Shown here: piece after piece, positions 12,273-24,229 of the stretch
How the letters are laid out: each line of letters opens with the position of its first letter
How positions within the stretch are numbered: position 1 is the first letter of the stretch
Origin: Tetracladium setigerum
Lineage: Eukaryota > Ascomycota > Leotiomycetes > Helotiales
Reading direction: 5' to 3'
Assembly (NCBI GenBank): GCA_031472005.1
Contig: PZJY01000012.1
Span: 372,001 to 436,000 of the forward strand
Length of the DNA: 64,000 nucleotides
Program-made: the position numbers and the translations under genes
Notes under the pieces: generated by a model
Seen by the model: the letters and a program-made list of their open reading frames with translations, nothing else
The model's database searches: none
Told to the model about the DNA's origin: nothing

Positions 12273-13078
12273 TTAGTTATCCTCATCATCCTCTTCCTCC
12301 TCAGCATCAGCCTGAGCCAATTCAGCGGCACTCAACTTCTTGGCTGGAGAGCGCTTGGTCTGAGCCGCAGCCTCCTCCTCGGCAATCGCATCAGCAATCT
12401 GCTTTGCGAGCGCCGCGTTAGCCGGGCTAACAGCAACAGCTCTCTTTGCGAAATCCTCCTCGTCCTCATCTTCCTCATCCTCCTCATCAGCGGCAACAGC
12501 TCGCTTAGCGAAATCCTCCTCGTCCTCATCTTCCTCATCCTCCTCATCAGCGGCAACAGCTCGCTTAGCGAAATCCTCCTCATCTTCTTCTTCTTCGGCA
12601 TCAGCTTGGGCGAGTTCGGCAGCGGAGAGTTTCTTGGCTGGGGAGCGCTTGGTGAAAGAGGCGGCTTCCTCTTCGGCGATGCTGTCGGCGATTTGTTTGG
12701 CTAGGGCTGCGTTGGCCGGGGAGACGCTGGTGGTGGCGCGTTTGGCATGGCCCCACTGGGAGTGATTGTTAGTAATTTGCTGGGGGTTTGGGGAGTTTGA
12801 TTTTGGGATGAAGTTTTGGGATGAAGGGAGGGAGTGGGTTGTGATGCTGGAGGTGGATGTGGAGATATACATACCTCTTCCACAGCAATATCCTTCTCAA
12901 TCTGAGCTGCGAGCGCATCCTCCTCTGCTTCTTTAGCGCTCATCTCTGGGGCTCGCTTGGAGAGCTCAAGTCCATCGCGGGAGATGAGATCATCAGTGCG
13001 AGTGATGACAGTAGGAAGAGCAGAGATAGTGAGGGATGACGAGAGGGTCAAGAGAAGAGTAGCAGTGAGGAAACGCAT
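12273..13078 (-). CDS. Secreted Kex2-processed repeat precursor (KEP-type), highly acidic peptides
   Basis: Two exons, 13078-12875 and 12755-12273, joined by a 119-bp gtatgt...cccag intron in phase; 228 residues. The N-terminus MRFLTATLLLTLSSSLTISA is a clear signal peptide. The rest is cut into blocks by Lys-Arg sites: ELSKR, WGHAKR, SFTKR, three DFAKR and AQTKR. Two blocks AVAADEED..DEEDFAKR are identical 20-mers in tandem. A pair of blocks, SPANAALAKQIAD(S/A)IAEEEAA and SPAKKLSAAELAQADAEEEE, occurs twice, before and after them. This is the plan of fungal Kex2-processed repeat proteins, which include alpha-pheromone precursors and dikaritin RiPP precursors. The released peptides are Ala/Glu/Asp-rich without Cys and with few aromatic residues. 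No UstYa (DUF3328) or tyrosinase gene is nearby, which argues against a dikaritin cluster. Function unknown. Confidence 0.88.
12432..12581 (-). repeat. 60-bp tandem repeat, about 2.5 copies, within precursor gene
   Basis: Period of exactly 60 bp, corresponding to the 20-residue acidic block ending in FAKR. Copies are nearly identical at the DNA level, which indicates recent duplication or ongoing homogenisation; copy number probably varies between isolates. Confidence 0.85.
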
Positions 13079-14084
13079 CTTGAAGTATTGGAGATTTTTT
13101 GGTGGGCAAAAAAAGGTTGGACTATTAAAGTATTTTTTGTGTAGAAAAGAGACAGACCAGCTGGAACGATACTATGTGATGTGAAAATTGGAGAGTTAAA
13201 GACGTTGAGGGAAGGAAGGAGAGGAGAGAAAGGGAAGCAGTGAGAGGTGGACGAGGTTTTATAACGATGTTGACGTTGAAACCACACTGGAAACTGCCTG
13301 CTACAACAATGGGGAACTCGTATGTCCATCAGCCTTCTAGGACTTCCCAAGCCACAAGTGGAACGAAATCCACCTCGTATGAACGGACTTTGAGGCTCTG
13401 GTGCAAAGGAAAGTGGACTACTCTACTCTCGCATTGAGGAAACTCGTGGTGACCCCAAGGACTCGGAAACATGGCAAACCGGAAATGGACGTAATGTGAG
13501 GCCTTGGTCGTGAGATCCAAACATCTAAGCGTCGATGTTTGAAACGAGATCTCCGCCATGCCCAAGCATTGTGTGCATCAGAAAGCTTGTGAGGCTAAAA
13601 CTGATGGTGTGGAAGCGCTGGTGTCTGAGCACGTCGAGACTTTGTTTCATGATGTGGAGACTTCCACCATCATCATAACTGGGGACTTGGGGAGCGAGAA
13701 ATGCGACTTGCTGGATGCTTGAAACAATGGGGTTTTGACGTCGAAAGAGAAATGCGGTTCTGCGGAGGATGCTTCCGGACTGCTTTGAAGGTCCGGATGA
13801 TGTATGCTAAGTACCTACAGTAGTGTGGTTGTTCAGAAGAAGTATAATGGTATGGGTTCCTTGAACCTGAATCTTCGTCATCCAACATCACAATGCGGAT
13901 TATCCAAAGACAAAATGGCAAAAACGCCCTCTGGAGAATCGCGTTTATCAAACTACAATAAGCAATGCTAAGTGTATCAACGCAAGGCCAGCGTGACGGC
14001 TCATTATCTTATAAAAAACAAAACCGCCAAATCCCAAGCAGACCAAGTACTAACCCCAAATACCTCAACTCGCTCCGGCAAAAC
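13079..14084. other. Intergenic
   Basis: About 1 kb: the promoter of the secreted precursor gene and the 3' flank of the Rab5 gene. Short open frames have no recognisable features. Confidence 0.5.
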
Positions 14085-14950
14085 TTAACAAGCGCAACCC
14101 TCCTTTGCAGTGTCCCTTGGTCCTGTTAAGTTCACTCGTGACTGATCCTCTGCCCTGCCTGCATTTGCTGCCGAAGCCCCCGGTCCTCTCGCACCCTTCA
14201 ACGAAGTCTCCGGAATGGCGTTCGCAATTGCCGTAAAGACTTCTGTCACATTCGTACCGAGCTTCGCACTGGTCTCAAAAAACAAGAGTCCCTCCTCCTG
14301 CGCATAGTCACTCGCCTCAGAATTGGAGATCTTTCTGGCATCTCCATCGTCCTCGCCCTCCGCCGCGTCCGCTTCCGAATCATCCCCAAGGGAGTTGCTG
14401 GCCTCGTTGGTCAAATCTAGTTTGTTTCCTACAAGTGCGATGACAATTCCTGGTGATGCCTGTCTTTGTAATTCCGCCACCCAGTGCTTGGCTTTGATGA
14501 GAGATGTGGGCTTGGTGAGGTCGTACACTACAAGTGCTGATTGCGCATTTCGGTAGTACATGGGCGCGAGAGAAGCAAATCGTTCTTGTCCAGCTGTATC
14601 CCAGATCTCAAACTTTATCGTCCGGGTTGGTAGGGCGCATTTTTGAGTGAGGAAAGCGGCTGCGGAACAATTAGTTGAAGTCTGAAGCTGGGAGAAGACT
14701 TGGAGACTGACCTCCGATTGTGGGCTCCTTGTTCTCTTGGAAGTCATCGTTAACAAATCTAAGAACGAGGGACGACTATCAACTAGTTAGCGCGATGTAT
14801 TTTACCCAGGATTAAGTATAGATGTAGATGTCGGAGCGGAAGAATGTTGAGAGCTTTTCGGGGAACAGGACGAACCTTGCCAACGGCAGCCTCTCCGAGA
14901 AGCACCAGCTTTACGCTGCTGCTAGGCTTTGGAGCATTTGAATCTGCCAT
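14085..14950 (-). CDS. Rab5-family small GTPase (Ypt5/Vps21-like)
   Basis: Three exons: 14950-14876, 14775-14712, 14659-14085; 237 residues. The first exon carries the start of the P-loop (LVLLGEAAVGK), completed by SSLVLRF in exon 2. The Rab5 effector region FQENKEPTIGAAFLTQK, switch II WDTAGQERFASLAPMYYRNA, the base-recognition motif GNKLDL and ETSAK are all present. An acidic insertion (about residues 145-170, EASNSLGDDSEADAAEGEDD) sits after NKLDL, as known for filamentous-fungal Rab5. The C-terminus EGCAC is a CxC prenylation signal. It controls early-endosome fusion and motility. It is divergent from KRI1 across 244 bp, so the promoter is probably shared. Confidence 0.95.
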
Positions 14951-15194
14951 ATTGTGTGATGAAGTTTGATTTCGTAGCGTCGAAAGGGAATGTTTGCGAC
15001 ATACAGATGTTGGATGTTCGGATCATAAACTCATTGCCTATGGAGATGACGAAGGAGGCTACGGGTGGTGCTGCCGACCAGTTACGCATTCACGCTAAAA
15101 TTTGTCTTGCGCCGAGCTTAAAAAAATAATTTGATGTTCCGATCTGAACAACTCCAAGCCTTGCAACCAAGAGAACAAGCTCAACAACTACACA

Positions 15195-17152
15195 ATGGCG
15201 AAACGAAAGGCAGAGAGCCAAATCGAGACCCCAGCAATTAACGGGGGCAAGAAGGCTAAGCTAGAAATCAAATCGAATTTCCTGGACGACGACAGCGATT
15301 CGGACAGCGATAATGGAGGGGCTAAGCTAGAGGAACCCGAATTCAAGGTCAACGAGGAATACGCAAAGCGATTTCAGTACAACAAAAAGCGTGAAGAGTT
15401 GGCGAGACGTAAGTTGCAATCAAGAGATGGTTGTACAGTATGCTAACAGACCTAGTCGAGGAGAAATACCAAAAGACCGCAAAACCTGTCAAAGGCCAGT
15501 ATGGAGACAAGTACGACGAGGATTCGGAAACCTCCTCGACTGACGAGGACGAGGATGACGATGGATTCTTGGCTACGGAGGCATTGGACGCTGAAATATC
15601 AGCAACACTTCAGGCAATCCGGTCAAAGGATCCAAGGGTTTACGACGAAAAGATCACATTCTACGCCCCAATCGAGGAGGATGCCGGAACGACTGAGCAG
15701 GTGAAGAAGGAAAAGCCCATGTACTTGAACGATTACCACCGAGAAAATCTGTTGAAGGGCGCAGCTGGGGAGGAGGAGGAGGAAGTACCACAAACCTTTG
15801 CACAGGAACAAGAGAATTTGAAGAAGACAATTGTTAAGGAGATGCACGCAGCAGGCGAAAGTTCCGGCGAGGAAGACGAGGATGGAGGATTCCTGATCCC
15901 GAAGTCGAAACCAGCGCCTGTCAGTTCTGCAGTTCATCCATCGCGAGCGTCACAGGTCAAAAAACAAAAAGTCAATCTCGATGTTGCTTCCGCCGATAAA
16001 GACCCAGAAACATTCCTGTCCAACTTCATGGCAGCTCGAGCTTGGGTACCTTCAGACGGCGCACGCTTCCAGCCTTTGGAATCCGAAGACGAGGAGGAAG
16101 ATGAGCGTGCAGATAAGTTCGAGTCGGCGTACAACCTACGCTTTGAAGATCCTACGAAGAGCAATGAAACATTAAAGACCTTTGCAAGAGATGTTATCGC
16201 GGCCAAGACCGTACGACGGGAAGAGCCAAACAGCAGGAAGAAGCAGAGAGATGCAGAGCGTGAGAAGAAGGATGCTAAGAAGAAGGAAAGAGAGGAAGAG
16301 CGTGCTCAATTGCGACGTCTCAAGATCGAAGAAATGGAGGAGAAGTTACAGAAGATCAAGAAAGCAGCTGGTATCAAGGGAAAGACGCTAAAAGACGAAG
16401 ATTGGACTTCGTTCCTGGATGGCAGCTGGGAGGATGGAGAGTGGGAGACGGAGATGAACAAGCGTTTTGGAGAAGATTATTATGCTGCTCCTGAAGCTGG
16501 TTCAGAGAGTGATGATGACGAGGAGGACGGAGCCAGCAAGAAGAAGAAGGTCAAGAAGCCAAAGTGGGACGACGATATCGATATCAACGATCTCATCCCC
16601 GAGTTTGACGACACCGTGGGAAGTGAAAAGCCTGCTTTCACATTGTCTGACAGCGAGGAAGGCTCTGGGGATGAGGCAGATGCACCCTCGAAGAAATCAA
16701 GCAAGGACCGCAAGGACGAGAGACAGGCAAAGAAGAAAGCTGCTCGTCTTGAGAGGAAGAAGATTGAGGAATTGGTCGACAATCGCATGGATGTTGATCT
16801 CCCTACAAATTCAAAAGCACCATCCCTCTTCCGGTACCGCGAGGCATCACCCACCTCTTTCGGTCTTACAGCAAGAGATATTCTTATGGCCTCCGACTCT
16901 CAACTCAATCAGTTTGCGGGTCTCAAGAAGATGGCCTCGTTTAGAGATGCGGACAAGAAGAGAAAAGACAAAAAGCATCTCGGCAAGAAGGCCAGATTAC
17001 GCCAATGGAGAAAGGAGACCTTTGGCAATGAGGATGGGCCTGAGATTGTTATTGGTGCTAATGCTGGGGAAGAGGCTGCTGGTGATGATGTGGATGTTGT
17101 GGAAGGAAAGAAAAAGAAAAAGCGTTCAAGGAAGGGCAAGGCGGCTGCTTGA
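15195..17152 (+). CDS. KRI1: KRI1-like ribosome biogenesis factor
   Basis: Exon 1 is 15195-15408 and exon 2 15456-17152, joined by a 47-bp intron gtaagt...acctag; 636 residues. The protein is a highly charged nucleolar type. Conserved blocks are FQYNKKREELARLEEKYQ near residue 65, GFLATEALDAEI..IRSKDPRVYD, and the C-terminal Kri1 domain FRYREASPTSFGLTARDILM..LNQFAGLKKMA, ending in a Lys-rich tail. Yeast Kri1 binds Krr1 and is needed for 40S subunit assembly. Confidence 0.95.
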
Positions 17153-18588
17153 GTTGAAGGCAACGGACATCAAAAAGGATAGTAACAACCTGATGCCAAT
17201 TATGTAGAGTATACCCTCTGGCGAGTGCAATAGCTTTGAATGAATTAAGACTACTAGCTACATCCCTTGTGACCAAGGGCGGTACCACGGTACAGTATAC
17301 CAGTATTTCATGACGCAATGAAGGTAACCACTCCTAATTCTTTTTCCTTTTCTTTTTCCTGAATGTCATAACATTTTCTCATTACCATTCTCTCGGATAA
17401 CGCAAGGACGTCGGCAGGCGCGCTCTCCATTTCGGGCAGTTGGAAGCGCAGAAAGTACACGTATTCTCTGTGCCACCAGTGTTGGTTTAAATGAAGCAAA
17501 AAGAGCCACACCCGCAACTGGAGAATCTCCGACTCGCTGTTTCTGAGGAGGACTCGAGGAGCAAACTAACTAGCGCCCTTTGAACTTCTTCCTGCACGCC
17601 GGCCAGCAGCGGCCAAATTGCGGTCAGAGCTTCCGCCTCGGCAAGCTTGCTGCATGTGAGCTTGTTTGCATTGCACAGCCCACCATCGAGCGTCACTTCG
17701 TCATGGCGGTCAACATTCTCACGAGTTTGGGAATATGCTCTCGTTGAGAATGCTAGTCTGTCTCCTTGATTTCTCTGGGAGAATAACAGTGTACTATCCA
17801 TCTCAGAATTTCTTCAATATTCTACAACTACAAGACCTTTCTTTCTCCCAGATGATGTTTATGTTTACAGCCCATCAAGCTTCCTTAGCTGACGAAGCGA
17901 GAAGCATGTCAGCTAAGCGAGACCACGTTCCCGCCTCCCTGCAGTATCAAAACAACCACACAGGACTTCCCAAAATCGACGATCCTCCCCACGCGGTGAT
18001 TCTCCGCACCTGTCAATTCCTGTTAACCACATCCGTACCTGGCCTGACCTAACGAAAACATTCTGATGAGGGATTTATATCATCATATTCACCACCCCTT
18101 CACGTTCCACCAAACAAACTTGCTAGCTACCTAGCCTTTGCGGCATTTTTGCTTCTTCCTCGAATCTGAGGGCGACGATAAGAAGTCAGCTTTTGCTGCC
18201 TTCCTTTTTGTTGGTGGAGGGAGGGGACTATGTGGGTGCAATGGGAAGTATATTGCAGTTTGTTACTGGGATGGCGTTTGGTGGTAGTGCTGCGGCCAGT
18301 GGAGGTAATGAGTTCCTGTCATGGCAGATGGCGATAATGGGGAGCGAGAATCCTGAATCAGGAACAAGCTACCATTTGAACACACTCGGAGCATCCCAAA
18401 GAAGGAACGGTATGTGGTGGTTGAGATTCTTAAGAAAAATGATAAGTAGGGTTGCCGAACCTAATTTTCTTTGATTGTTCGCTCACTTCTCCCGTCCTAC
18501 CACTTTCTCTGTCTTGCGACTTTCAATCCAATACTTCCCCTTCCACCACTGTGAAAGGCTTGTTTCAATCTTCACCTTTTTCAATTAC
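17153..18588. other. Intergenic
   Basis: About 1.4 kb. A minus-strand open frame at 17487-17801 (104 codons, starting MDSTLLFSQRNQGDRLAFST) looks mildly protein-like but shows no domain, so I do not call it. The rest is the 5' flank of the potassium transporter gene. Confidence 0.4.
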
Positions 18589-21343
18589 ATGGCACAACCA
18601 ACTTCTGAGGCTCAGATTGGCGATGAGATCCACCCCGTCAGAACTACGCACTCGCGCATCTTCGCCGTCGACGAAGACCCTTCTCTGAAGAGGAAAGCAG
18701 CAAATTATGATTACGAAGAGAAGGCAATCCAAATCGCGGATGCAGATCTGAACAGAAAAAACAAACAAGTATGCACAGTACTTCTCGTATTCGATTCGCT
18801 TTGCGCGCAGACCGACTGATATCGGAGACAGAAATACACAGGATGGACTCTCGTATGGCTTGCGTACCAAAGTACCGGAGTTATATACGGCGACAGTAAG
18901 ACTTCTCACTGGGTTGAAAGTTAGAAAGCGCAAGATGCTAACATAATACTCTTCTTCAAATAGTCGGAACGTCTCCTCTCTACGTCTACTCTTCTACATT
19001 CACAAGCCAGCCATCATGGGATGATCTCGTTGGCGCGTTGTCCATAATTATCTGGACATTGACCCTTATGGTCTCTATAAAATACGTTTTCATTGTCCTA
19101 GCAGCAGACGATGATTCTGAGGGCGGAACCTTTGCTCTCTACACTTTGTTGGCTAAATATGCCAATATTGTGGAAAAGGACCCAAATCAGTCGGGGACGG
19201 TGAAGATGGAACGATACATGACTGGGGATCTCAATAGGGCAAACAAGGGCGTCAGGAACTTTGTGGAGCAATCGTCCTTCTGCAAGGTCATTCTGAAAGT
19301 TCTTGGAGTTGTGGGTGTTTCTATGGTAATTGCGTAAGTTCAGAAGGAAATCCAATAACCTGGATATCCACGCTGACCATTCATAGTGATGGTATTCTCA
19401 CTCCCGCCCAGTCGGTTCTGGGAGCCATTCAAGGTCTCAGGGTAGTCAACCCTGACATCTCAACAGGTAGATTTCCTTCCCGAATCTCTTCAGTGTTGAA
19501 TTACCAACTAACAAGAACAGCAACCATCGTTGGAGTAAGTTGTACCATTCTAGTCCTCCTTTTCCTCGCCCAACCATTCGGAACGACCAAAATCGCCAGC
19601 TCATTCGCCCCAATCGTCATCATTTGGCTTCTCTTCAACCTCTGCTGCGGCATCTACAACCTCGCCATGTTTGACCATACTGTCTTGAAAGCATTCAATC
19701 CATACCACGCCGGACAATTTTTTGTGCGCAACAAAGAAGAAGGTTGGCGAACGCTTGGAGGACTCCTATTGGCCTTCACTGGAGTCGAAGCATTATTTGC
19801 TGATCTGGGAGCTTTCAGCAAGAGAGCGATCCAACTATCTTGGTTGTTGTTGGCGTTCCCATGTTTGCTTGTTGCTTATATTGGACAAGCTGCACATATT
19901 TCTCATGATGCGAGTGGAACGGCCTTCACAAATCCTTTCTTCAATACGGTTCCTCCTGGAAGTTTCTATTTCAGTTTGATTCTTGCCATTCTAGCTGCGA
20001 GTATGTCTAATCCAATTTTTACCCTACTGTCTCCATTGAAAGACACAAGAACGAAAAGCTAACACAATTTGATAGTCGTGGCTTCCCAAGCCTTGATCAC
20101 AGCATCCTTCCAGCTGTTATCCCAAGTCATGAAAATGTCATATTTCCCCCACATCAAAACAGTCCACACCTCCAAGCTTTTCCACGGACAAGTTTACATG
20201 CCACTCGCAAACTGGCTTCTCATGATCGGCTGCGTAATCGTAACTGCCGCATACAGTAACGTAAGTCCTCGCCCAAACTCCCCTTCCAAATAACCAAACT
20301 AACACGAACAAAAAACAGACCACCCGTCTCGGAAATGCCTACGGCGTCTGCGTAATCGTGGTAACATTCATAACAACTACCCTCATCACCCTCGTCGCCC
20401 TCATAATCTGGCGTTGGAACTTCCTCCTCGTCATCGCATTCTTCCTCGTCTTTGGCACTCTCGACGGTCTCTACATGTCATCCGCTTTAACCAAAGTTCC
20501 CCATGGTGCATGGTTCACAATTCTTCTCTCCGGCATAATCTCCATCATCTTCATCCTCTGGCGCTATGGAAAAGAAAGCCAATGGGCCGCCGAAAGCCAA
20601 GATAAGCTCCAAGCATCTCACCTCCTCACCACCACCACAAACAACAACAACAGCACAACCTCCTCCTCCTCAACCACATCATCCATTCACCAAGCCGAAA
20701 AGACATCCAACAATGGACTCACACGCCTCCACCCCTCCTTCGGCGGCGGCATCATCTCCACCGTCTCCGGCATAGGAATCTTCTTCGACAAAACCGGCCA
20801 CCCGACCAACGTCCCGATCGTCTTCTCGCAATTCATGCGCAAATTCCACGCCCGTCCTGAAATCATCGTCTTTTTCCACATGCGACCCATCTCCACGCCC
20901 TCCATCCCAGAAGCCGAACGCTACGTTCTCCAACGCACGCCTTCCATCCCAGGCTGCTACCGCTTGACCATTCGTCACGGCTACATGGATGCCGTCGTAT
21001 CACCTGATCTCGGCCGCTTGATCACAGAGCAGTTGATTCTTTTCGTCACAAGTGAGTATACATTCGGTTCTGGTGTGAGTGGAGGGGAAGGGGAAGTAAT
21101 AAATCCGTGAATCACACGCCGGAGGTGCAGAGGGAGTTGGAGAGTATCAAGAAGGCTGAGGAGGCGCAGATGGTGTATGTGATGGGCAAGGAGCAGATGA
21201 AGATTAAGGAGGGGACTGGGGTCGTTAGGAAAGTGCTGTTGTGGGCGTTCTTGTGGATTAGAGAGAATAGTAGGACGAAGATGGCGGATTTGGATGTGCC
21301 GTTTGATCAATTGGTTGAGGTGGGGTTTGTGAAGGAGATTTAG
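18589..21343 (+). CDS. HAK/KUP-family high-affinity potassium transporter
   Basis: Eight exons: 18589-18768, 18832-18895, 18964-19333, 19387-19466, 19521-20000, 20076-20260, 20319-21074, 21131-21343; about 775 residues. All seven introns (53-75 bp) join in phase. About 12 membrane helices. KUP hallmarks: VIYGDIGTSPLYVY in the first helix, EGGTFALYTLLAKYA, DGILTPAQSVLGAIQGL, and GNAYGVCVIVVTFITT. A Thr/Ser/Asn-rich insert (about 20620-20700) lies in the cytosolic region, and the C-terminus has VYVMGKEQMKIKEGTG and FDQLVEVGFVKEI. The last junction (GT at 21075, AG at 21130) removes a stop at 21108. The protein is a plasma-membrane proton- or sodium-coupled K+ uptake system, typically induced by K+ starvation. 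Confidence 0.93.
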
Positions 21344-22234
21344 TGGGGGCTTGTGAAGGAGTTTAGTATGTTGCTGGGAAGGCGATGGGTGGGTGGATTG
21401 GGAGGATTTATTGTTTTGTGATACCTAGGATTTTATATCTGGATCTTACTTTTGAGGTTATAGAGTAAGTAGGAGCAGTCGTACTTAAAACAAAATATCC
21501 AAAGACTTTGTTATAGCAGTGGTTCGGAGTCACGCACGCGCTTCTGAAGCATCCCTCTCGCTTGATTTTGTTTACATGTACCTTAGGTAAACAAGCAACA
21601 CAAATGAAGTCAAAGAAACATCAATGCAATAACTTTTATTATCTCTTCAGGAGTAAGTTGAACTCTTGCTGCCGGTTTTGTGTAAAATATTTGCCGGAGA
21701 TCACGATGCTCAAAATGTGTTAGGAAGTCAATTGGCGGGCTCGATCCGTACTGGCTCTGTCAAGGCAACCGCCTTTGCTTGGCCACATTAGTACGATGGT
21801 CATCTAATAACCGTTATACAATACGACTTCTCCCTATCTTAGATGGCATATAATCTTGGCATTTATCTTGGGAAAATCTTGGCATTAACCCATTAGTTTT
21901 GCTTATTAAGGTTGAGGGATAGCCCGCTATCCCCTAGTTTCAATTTGCTAAGTCAAGCTAGTATGCTTCACCCGTCTGGCACATACCAGACGGGAGTCGC
22001 AAATCAAACCTGGGAATGCTCTGGAAGATGGAAGTGAATAAGAGAGCCGGGAAAAGTGGAAAGTTTACACGTCCATTTAGCGTCGGCCTCTCTCGGCCAC
22101 TGCCCGACACGCCCCAAAGTGTCGCTTGTGAATAAATATAAAAGTTAATGAGGAGCGCGACAATTTAAAACTTCGTGACTCTGCCTGAAATCCATTAATG
22201 ATAAGCCTGAAATAAATCTACCAGAGGTGCCAAC
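21344..22234. promoter_or_regulatory. Upstream region of aldolase gene, with a perfect inverted repeat
   Basis: 890 bp with no gene. CCCGTCTGG (21971-21979) and CCAGACGGG (21986-21994) form a perfect 9-bp inverted repeat with a 6-bp spacer, 241 bp before the aldolase ATG. It is a candidate dimeric-regulator site. A GC-rich stretch (22080-22120) follows. Confidence 0.4.
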
Positions 22235-23160
22235 ATGTCGTCCTTCCCCCAAAACAATCGGACGTGGCAGATTCTCCATGCTGCCGATAAAGGCAATTAC
22301 GCTGTAGGAGCCTACAATTGGTAAGTTGGCGAACCTTCTCGTGAACGCAAGGTATCTAATCTGAATGCAAATATAGCTACAATACCGATGGCGTAATGGC
22401 AGTAATTCGAGCCGCAGAGACAAAAAGATCTCCCGCCATAATCCAGCTCTTTCCATGGACACTTCATTTCCAAGGCAAAGACTTCGTTAAGTTTGTGGTT
22501 GAATACGCTCACCACGCCTCTGTACCCATTGCGGTACATCTCGACCACTGCATCAAACCTACAGACGTAGACCTCGCACTCTCGCTCCCCGTTCCGTTTG
22601 ATTCCATCATGGTTGACGCATCGACGCTGTCGCCAGAAGAAAATATCCAGACCTGCAAGTCGTATGTGGACCGCGCAACTGCCCTAGGGATCTGCATTGA
22701 AGCAGAGATGGGTCGGATGGAAGGTGGTGAAGATGGTTTACCACATGTGGACATGGAAACCATTCTGACGAAGCCTGAGGAGGCCGAGACGTTCGTGCGT
22801 GAGACGGGAGTACATTTCCTCGCTCCAAGCTTTGGCAACATTCACGGGGCGTATGGACCTGGAGGAGCGGAGAAAGCCTGGGACTTGGAGAGGCTAAGGA
22901 AAATCCATGAGGCGTTGCCTGGATTGCCGCTTGCCTTGCATGGCACGCATCCAGTTTCAGATGAGCTGTTTCTGAAGTCGATAGAGTGTGGAATGCGCAA
23001 GGTCAATCTGAATCGCACAGTTAGGGATGGTTATACAAAGTTCATCGCGGAAAATGCTGGGAAGTTGGAGCTTACTGTATTATCTATGCAAGGGGTGGAT
23101 ATTTACACCAAGGGTGTAGAAAGGATGATGGATGTACTTGGATCTACTGGAAAAGCTTAG
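22235..23160 (+). CDS. Class II ketose-bisphosphate aldolase family protein
   Basis: Exon 1 is 22235-22320 and exon 2 22377-23160; 289 residues. Family features are seen throughout: GNYAVGAYNCYNTDGVMAVI at the N-terminus, PIAVHLDHC with the metal-binding His and catalytic-type Asp, EAEMGRMEGGEDG, SFGNIHGAYG, ALHGTHPVSDE with a metal His, and KVNLNRTVRDGY for phosphate/substrate binding. It is nearer to the GatY/KbaY or FbaA type than to housekeeping yeast Fba1, which is longer (about 360 residues). The predicted reaction is Zn-dependent retro-aldol cleavage of a phosphorylated ketose, or related substrate, releasing DHAP or a similar C3/C2 unit. It is the first member of the alternating cluster and convergent with the amidohydrolase gene. 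Confidence 0.88.
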
Positions 23161-23314
23161 ATTCCAGATATGTTAAATGGGTGAAAATTTGAAGACTTCA
23201 TGCTTACAAAATTCACTCATGAGTATATCAAATTTATACGTATTTGGCGTCTGATACTGAAAGGCTAAAGAAGAGCTGAACAGGTATGCTTGCATTCACA
23301 CGAGGAATCTACAT

Positions 23315-24229
23315 CTAATAGTCGTACAGCTTTCGTGGGTTACCAACCCACATGGCTTCCCATTCCTCATCCGAGAGCCAAGTGCTCAAAAAATCAATCC
23401 ATTTTCCATTATCTATCTTCAGGAAAGGCTCTCTATCTGAAGGATTCTTCCCCACACGGTCCTCGTGCCTCTGAGTATGTGGCCAATCGCTTCCCCACAC
23501 CACCCGCTTTGGGTTCGCGTCGACCATCTTCCTCACAATGGGCTTCAGATCCAAGTATTCGAAATCCTGATAGGAGTTGCGGTAAGGTGCTGAGATCTTC
23601 ATCCACAAGTTCCCGTCCGCCAAAGCCCCGAGAAGCTCCCCAAACCCGGGAGTCTTCGTGACATCCTGGGCGGCGTCTGTCATACTCTCTCCTTTCAAAA
23701 GACCCATGTGATCAATGACTAGTGGAACCGGGAGAGTTTTCGCAACCGATCGCAGGCGACCCCAGTATTCCACATGAGGCTGTTGTGCTTGCACGCTCCA
23801 CCCATTTGGACCCCATTTTTCAAGTCGTGCTGCTGTGGCTTCAATCAATGTCACTTGCTTCTCCAGATCATTCATGGCATTATGCTTGAAGAAATCGACC
23901 CTGACGGAACGGATGCCGGCAGCGTGGTAGACGTCTAGCACCTGGTCGGTGACGGAGTTCTCGTCAATGACGCAGATTCCACGAGCTTCACCGTCGAACT
24001 GCTCCAGATAGTAGAGTAACGAGGTACAGTCCGGTCCGTAGGAAAGGCCATGGGCAATGCATACGTGGTCAACCCCAATGGATTTCTCGAACGCCTTCAG
24101 CTCGTCTAGCGTGGCCACCGAGGGCGTGAAGTGTCGACCTGGAGCGAAAGGAAATTTCTCAGGCTCGAAGATGTGGTGATGTGTATCCCAGGCGCCCTTA
24201 GGAACTGGTTTGGGAGAGTAGTTTGCCAT
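23315..24229 (-). CDS. COG3618-type amidohydrolase (TIM-barrel lactonase family)
   Basis: A single exon of 304 residues. I chose the ATG at 24229 (MANYSPKPVPKGAWDTHHHI) because the frame further upstream starts only at a TTG. Amidohydrolase-2 motifs: the strand-1 cluster DTHHHIF near residue 15, CIAHGLSYG, VRVDFF, VIDHMG, WMKISAPY and the final metal/acid motif WGSDWPH. This family includes 2-pyrone-4,6-dicarboxylate hydrolase (LigI), 4-sulfomuconolactonase, L-fuconolactonase and D-galactarolactone isomerase, all acting on lactones of organic or sugar acids. Substrate is not predictable from sequence alone. It is divergent from the RraA gene over 528 bp, suggesting a common promoter. Confidence 0.88.
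   Translation of the reverse strand: MANYSPKPVPKGAWDTHHHIFEPEKFPFAPGRHFTPSVATLDELKAFEKSIGVDHVCIAHGLSYGPDCTSLLYYLEQFDGEARGICVIDENSVTDQVLDVYHAAGIRSVRVDFFKHNAMNDLEKQVTLIEATAARLEKWGPNGWSVQAQQPHVEYWGRLRSVAKTLPVPLVIDHMGLLKGESMTDAAQDVTKTPGFGELLGALADGNLWMKISAPYRNSYQDFEYLDLKPIVRKMVDANPKRVVWGSDWPHTQRHEDRVGKNPSDREPFLKIDNGKWIDFLSTWLSDEEWEAMWVGNPRKLYDY

Noticed and set aside
12273..13078. Reading the Kex2-repeat gene as an alpha-pheromone precursor
   Set aside because: The repeated blocks are long, acidic and Cys-free, unlike the short Cys/Trp-containing pheromone repeats of filamentous ascomycetes.
17487..17801. 104-codon minus-strand open frame
   Set aside because: Looks mildly protein-like, but has no recognisable domain, no clear partner exon and no neighbour support.
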